From assembly GCA_003153915.1 (NCBI GenBank), contig PMBX01000141.1:1-5211 (forward strand): a stretch of DNA of 5,211 bases, given 5' to 3'. Positions 5,189 through 5,211 of this stretch are shown piece after piece; the stretch's first letter is position 1; every line of letters begins with the position of its first letter. Source of the DNA: Phycisphaerales bacterium (GTDB taxonomy: Bacteria; Planctomycetota; Phycisphaerae; SM23-33). The notes beneath the pieces were generated by a model. The model had not been told where the DNA came from. It made no database searches and was given only the letters and a program-made list of their open reading frames with translations. Both the position numbers and the translations under genes were made by a program.

Positions 5189-5211
5189 GCAGGCGAGGAC
5201 GCCTGCGCTAC
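5189..5211 (-). repeat. REP-like palindromic repeat, doublet 2 right copy
   Basis: Read on the minus strand the head is GTAGC, the first arm GCAGGCG, the loop TCCT and the second arm CGCCTGC. Relative to the left copy, one G-C stem pair has become A-T by two matching changes, so the 7-bp stem stays perfect. The third difference is in the head (GTAGC against GGAGC). Confidence 0.8.

Larger units (their letters stand above)
5104..5211. repeat. inverted doublet of 23-base palindromes (REPIN-like), doublet 2
   Basis: The copies at 5104-5126 and 5189-5211 are inverted with 62 bases between them, and match at 20 of 23 positions. The heads face outward. The right copy ends at the last base of the window, so the element may continue or be followed by more copies. 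No gene is seen between 5090 and 5211. Confidence 0.75.

Noticed and set aside
3973..5211. CRISPR array
   Set aside because: The repeats are inverted pairs with unequal spacers and fall in two separate intergenic gaps, and no cas gene is present.

Overview
This is a GC-rich bacterial window in which every supported gene lies on the plus strand. The likely source is a planctomycete-like bacterium, possibly Phycisphaerae. That placement is inference, resting on high GC, an atypical lipoprotein signal, HtrA/PDZ proteins with large degenerate relatives, and abundant short GC-rich palindromic intergenic repeats. There is no rRNA or marker gene to prove it.

Layout: (1) A tRNA-Leu(UAA) gene at 101-186, without encoded CCA. 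(2) A 180-base gap with a candidate promoter (291-319) and a strong Shine-Dalgarno site. (3) A two-gene unit at 367-3964. The first gene encodes an apparently active HtrA/DegP-type serine protease with two PDZ domains, probably a lipoprotein. The second, 19 bases downstream, encodes a 732-residue secreted protein in which I see two degenerate trypsin-like modules that have lost the catalytic His and Asp, followed by two PDZ-like domains. (4) A 127-base gap holding a pair of inverted 23-base palindromic repeats. (5) A second two-gene unit at 4092-5089: a thioredoxin with a WCMPC active site and a stand-alone NAD(P)H-hydrate epimerase, overlapping by one base. (6) A terminal gap with another inverted pair of 23-base palindromic repeats reaching the last base of the window.

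How the parts may work together: the protease and its catalytically dead neighbour share the order trypsin-like region, PDZ, PDZ, and very similar junction sequences. This suggests an envelope protease with a dedicated non-catalytic partner, such as an adaptor, regulator or substrate presenter. The trxA-nnrE pair handles cytoplasmic thiol redox and repair of damaged NAD(P)H. The two repeat pairs have the same design (a 5-base head, usually GTAG plus one base, then a 7-base arm, 4-base loop and 7-base arm). Base changes between copies are mostly compensatory in the stems, which resembles REP/REPIN elements. No transposase that could mobilise them is present here.

The two strongest leads are the protease/double-pseudoprotease pair and the two REPIN-like doublets. 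There is no CRISPR array, insertion sequence, phage gene or rRNA.
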